A stretch of DNA of 64,000 nt from NCBI RefSeq assembly GCF_017565645.3, contig NZ_CP086136.1, positions 682,001-746,000 of the forward strand. Direction: 5' to 3'. Made by a program: the position numbers and the translations under genes. The stretch is from Bradyrhizobium barranii subsp. barranii (GTDB taxonomy: Bacteria; Pseudomonadota; Alphaproteobacteria; Rhizobiales; Xanthobacteraceae). Below the pieces are notes generated by a model. The model searched no databases. It was not told where the DNA came from and saw only the letters and a list, made by a program, of their open reading frames with translations. Positions 63,227-64,000 of the stretch are shown here, piece by piece; position 1 is the first letter of the stretch, and each line of letters starts with the position of its first letter.

Positions 63227-64000
63227 GTGAATTTAGTCGTCGTTTCAAATCGAGTTGCGCGCGGTAAACCCAACGAGCCGATGACGGGCGGCTTGGCTGC
63301 GGCATTGCTTCCCGTGGTGGAACATTCGGGTGCTATCTGGGTGGGTTCGTCGGGCCGTGTGCGCGACGGCCATCAGAAGGAACCGTTCGCCGAGATCGAA
63401 GCGCTTGGGTCGGGTGCGATAGCGACGCTGGATCTGCCGGCGGCGCATTACGGCGGCTATTACGAAGGTTTTGCCAATTCGGCGCTGTGGCCGGCGCTGC
63501 ATTCGCGCAGCGATCTGATCCGCGTCTCGCGCGACGACTATGTCAGCTATCGCGAGGTCAACGCCTTCATGGCGCGCGCCTTGATGCGCTTCCGGAAAGC
63601 GAAAACGGCGTTCTGGGTGCAGGATTATCATTTCCTCGCGCTCGGCGCGGAGCTGCGCGATCTCGGCGTCGATGATCCGATCGGCTTCTTCCTGCACACG
63701 CCGTGGCCGGTCGTCGCGGTGATGCAGGGCGTGCCCAATCATCGCGAACTGATCACGGCGATGCTGGCCTACGATCTGCTCGGCTTTCAGACTAATGAGG
63801 ATTGCCAGAATTTCCTCGGCTATGTCGCGAGCGAACTCGGCCTCGCCGTCGAAGACGGCGTTGCGATCTCGCAGCATGGCCGTACGCGTTGCGAGGTCTT
63901 TCCGATCGGCATCGATGCGGAAAAGTTCGCGGCTTACGCGGCGAAATCGGCCTCGCATCCCGACGTGTCGCGGCTGCGCCGCAGTCTCAACGGCGAGCGG
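63227..64000 (+). CDS. otsA: Trehalose-6-phosphate synthase (cut by the window end)
   Basis: The first 258 residues of a GT20 synthase that joins UDP-glucose and glucose-6-phosphate. The start is GTG at 63227 with AAGGAGGGGA 6 bases upstream, a strong site. It opens MNLVVVSNRVARGKPNEPMT with the G-G-L-A-A motif (TGGLAAALLPVVE) and has FWVQDYHFLALGAELRDLG, FFLHTPWPV and LLGFQTNEDCQNFL. The frame is open to the last base, so the C-terminal half is outside. Together with otsB it gives a complete trehalose pathway. Confidence 0.95.
   Translation, partial: MNLVVVSNRVARGKPNEPMTGGLAAALLPVVEHSGAIWVGSSGRVRDGHQKEPFAEIEALGSGAIATLDLPAAHYGGYYEGFANSALWPALHSRSDLIRVSRDDYVSYREVNAFMARALMRFRKAKTAFWVQDYHFLALGAELRDLGVDDPIGFFLHTPWPVVAVMQGVPNHRELITAMLAYDLLGFQTNEDCQNFLGYVASELGLAVEDGVAISQHGRTRCEVFPIGIDAEKFAAYAAKSASHPDVSRLRRSLNGER

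Overview
The window is GC-rich DNA from an alphaproteobacterium, most likely Bradyrhizobium or a close relative. This is an inference from the high G/C use at third codon positions, the gene families present and several families of dispersed palindromic repeats; it has not been checked against a database. The content looks chromosomal. I see no phage, integrase, insertion sequence, CRISPR array, rRNA or convincing tRNA. About 57 protein genes are supported, two of them broken by single-base frameshifts.

Layout. 0-7 kb: the tail of an unknown gene, an RraA-like aldolase, a Tat-exported SMP-30 lactonase, oligopeptidase B, and an MBOAT acyltransferase/SGNH-like pair. 7-15 kb: a class V aminotransferase, a secreted nuclease-like protein, an unknown protein with a DCDTTA motif, a degenerate caspase, an orphan RND-type adaptor and a 7-bladed lactonase. 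15-18.6 kb: a cluster of very small genes around rpsU (ribosomal protein S21), including a 40-codon membrane ORF with a GTG start. 18.6-31.5 kb: signalling and envelope genes, namely a GGDEF-EAL protein, a frameshifted exported protein, a LysM protein, a Spy/CpxP-like protein, a class III nucleotide cyclase, an AsmA protein and a Crp-type regulator. 31.5-39 kb: a DUF433/DUF5615 toxin-antitoxin pair, an RND efflux operon, an OmpA-like protein and a second degenerate caspase fused to TPRs.

39-50.4 kb: an AHL-lactonase-like MBL protein, a lower-GC patch with a membrane protein and an exported methyltransferase, then a tyrosine/homogentisate catabolic region. That region holds a MarR regulator, FAD monooxygenase, DUF2783 protein, MBL protein, HmgA, fumarylacetoacetase, a DUF1272 protein, an Lrp regulator and 4-hydroxyphenylpyruvate dioxygenase. 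HPPD, HmgA and fumarylacetoacetase together take 4-hydroxyphenylpyruvate to fumarate and acetoacetate; the maleylacetoacetate isomerase is not in the window. 50.4-64 kb: a CaiB/BaiF CoA-transferase, a three-subunit molybdenum hydroxylase (form II CoxL type), two tandem chemoreceptors (the first frameshifted), an MFS transporter and trehalose synthesis (otsB, then otsA cut by the window end).

The most interesting points are: two paralogous caspase-fold proteins that have both lost the catalytic His and Cys, each lying near a homologous adaptor carrying two conserved cysteines; near-perfect operator palindromes in front of both tyrosine-catabolism units; a CRP-like site upstream of a Crp-type gene whose recognition helix carries the RExxxR pattern of E. 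coli CRP; and tandem chemoreceptors sharing almost identical signalling halves.
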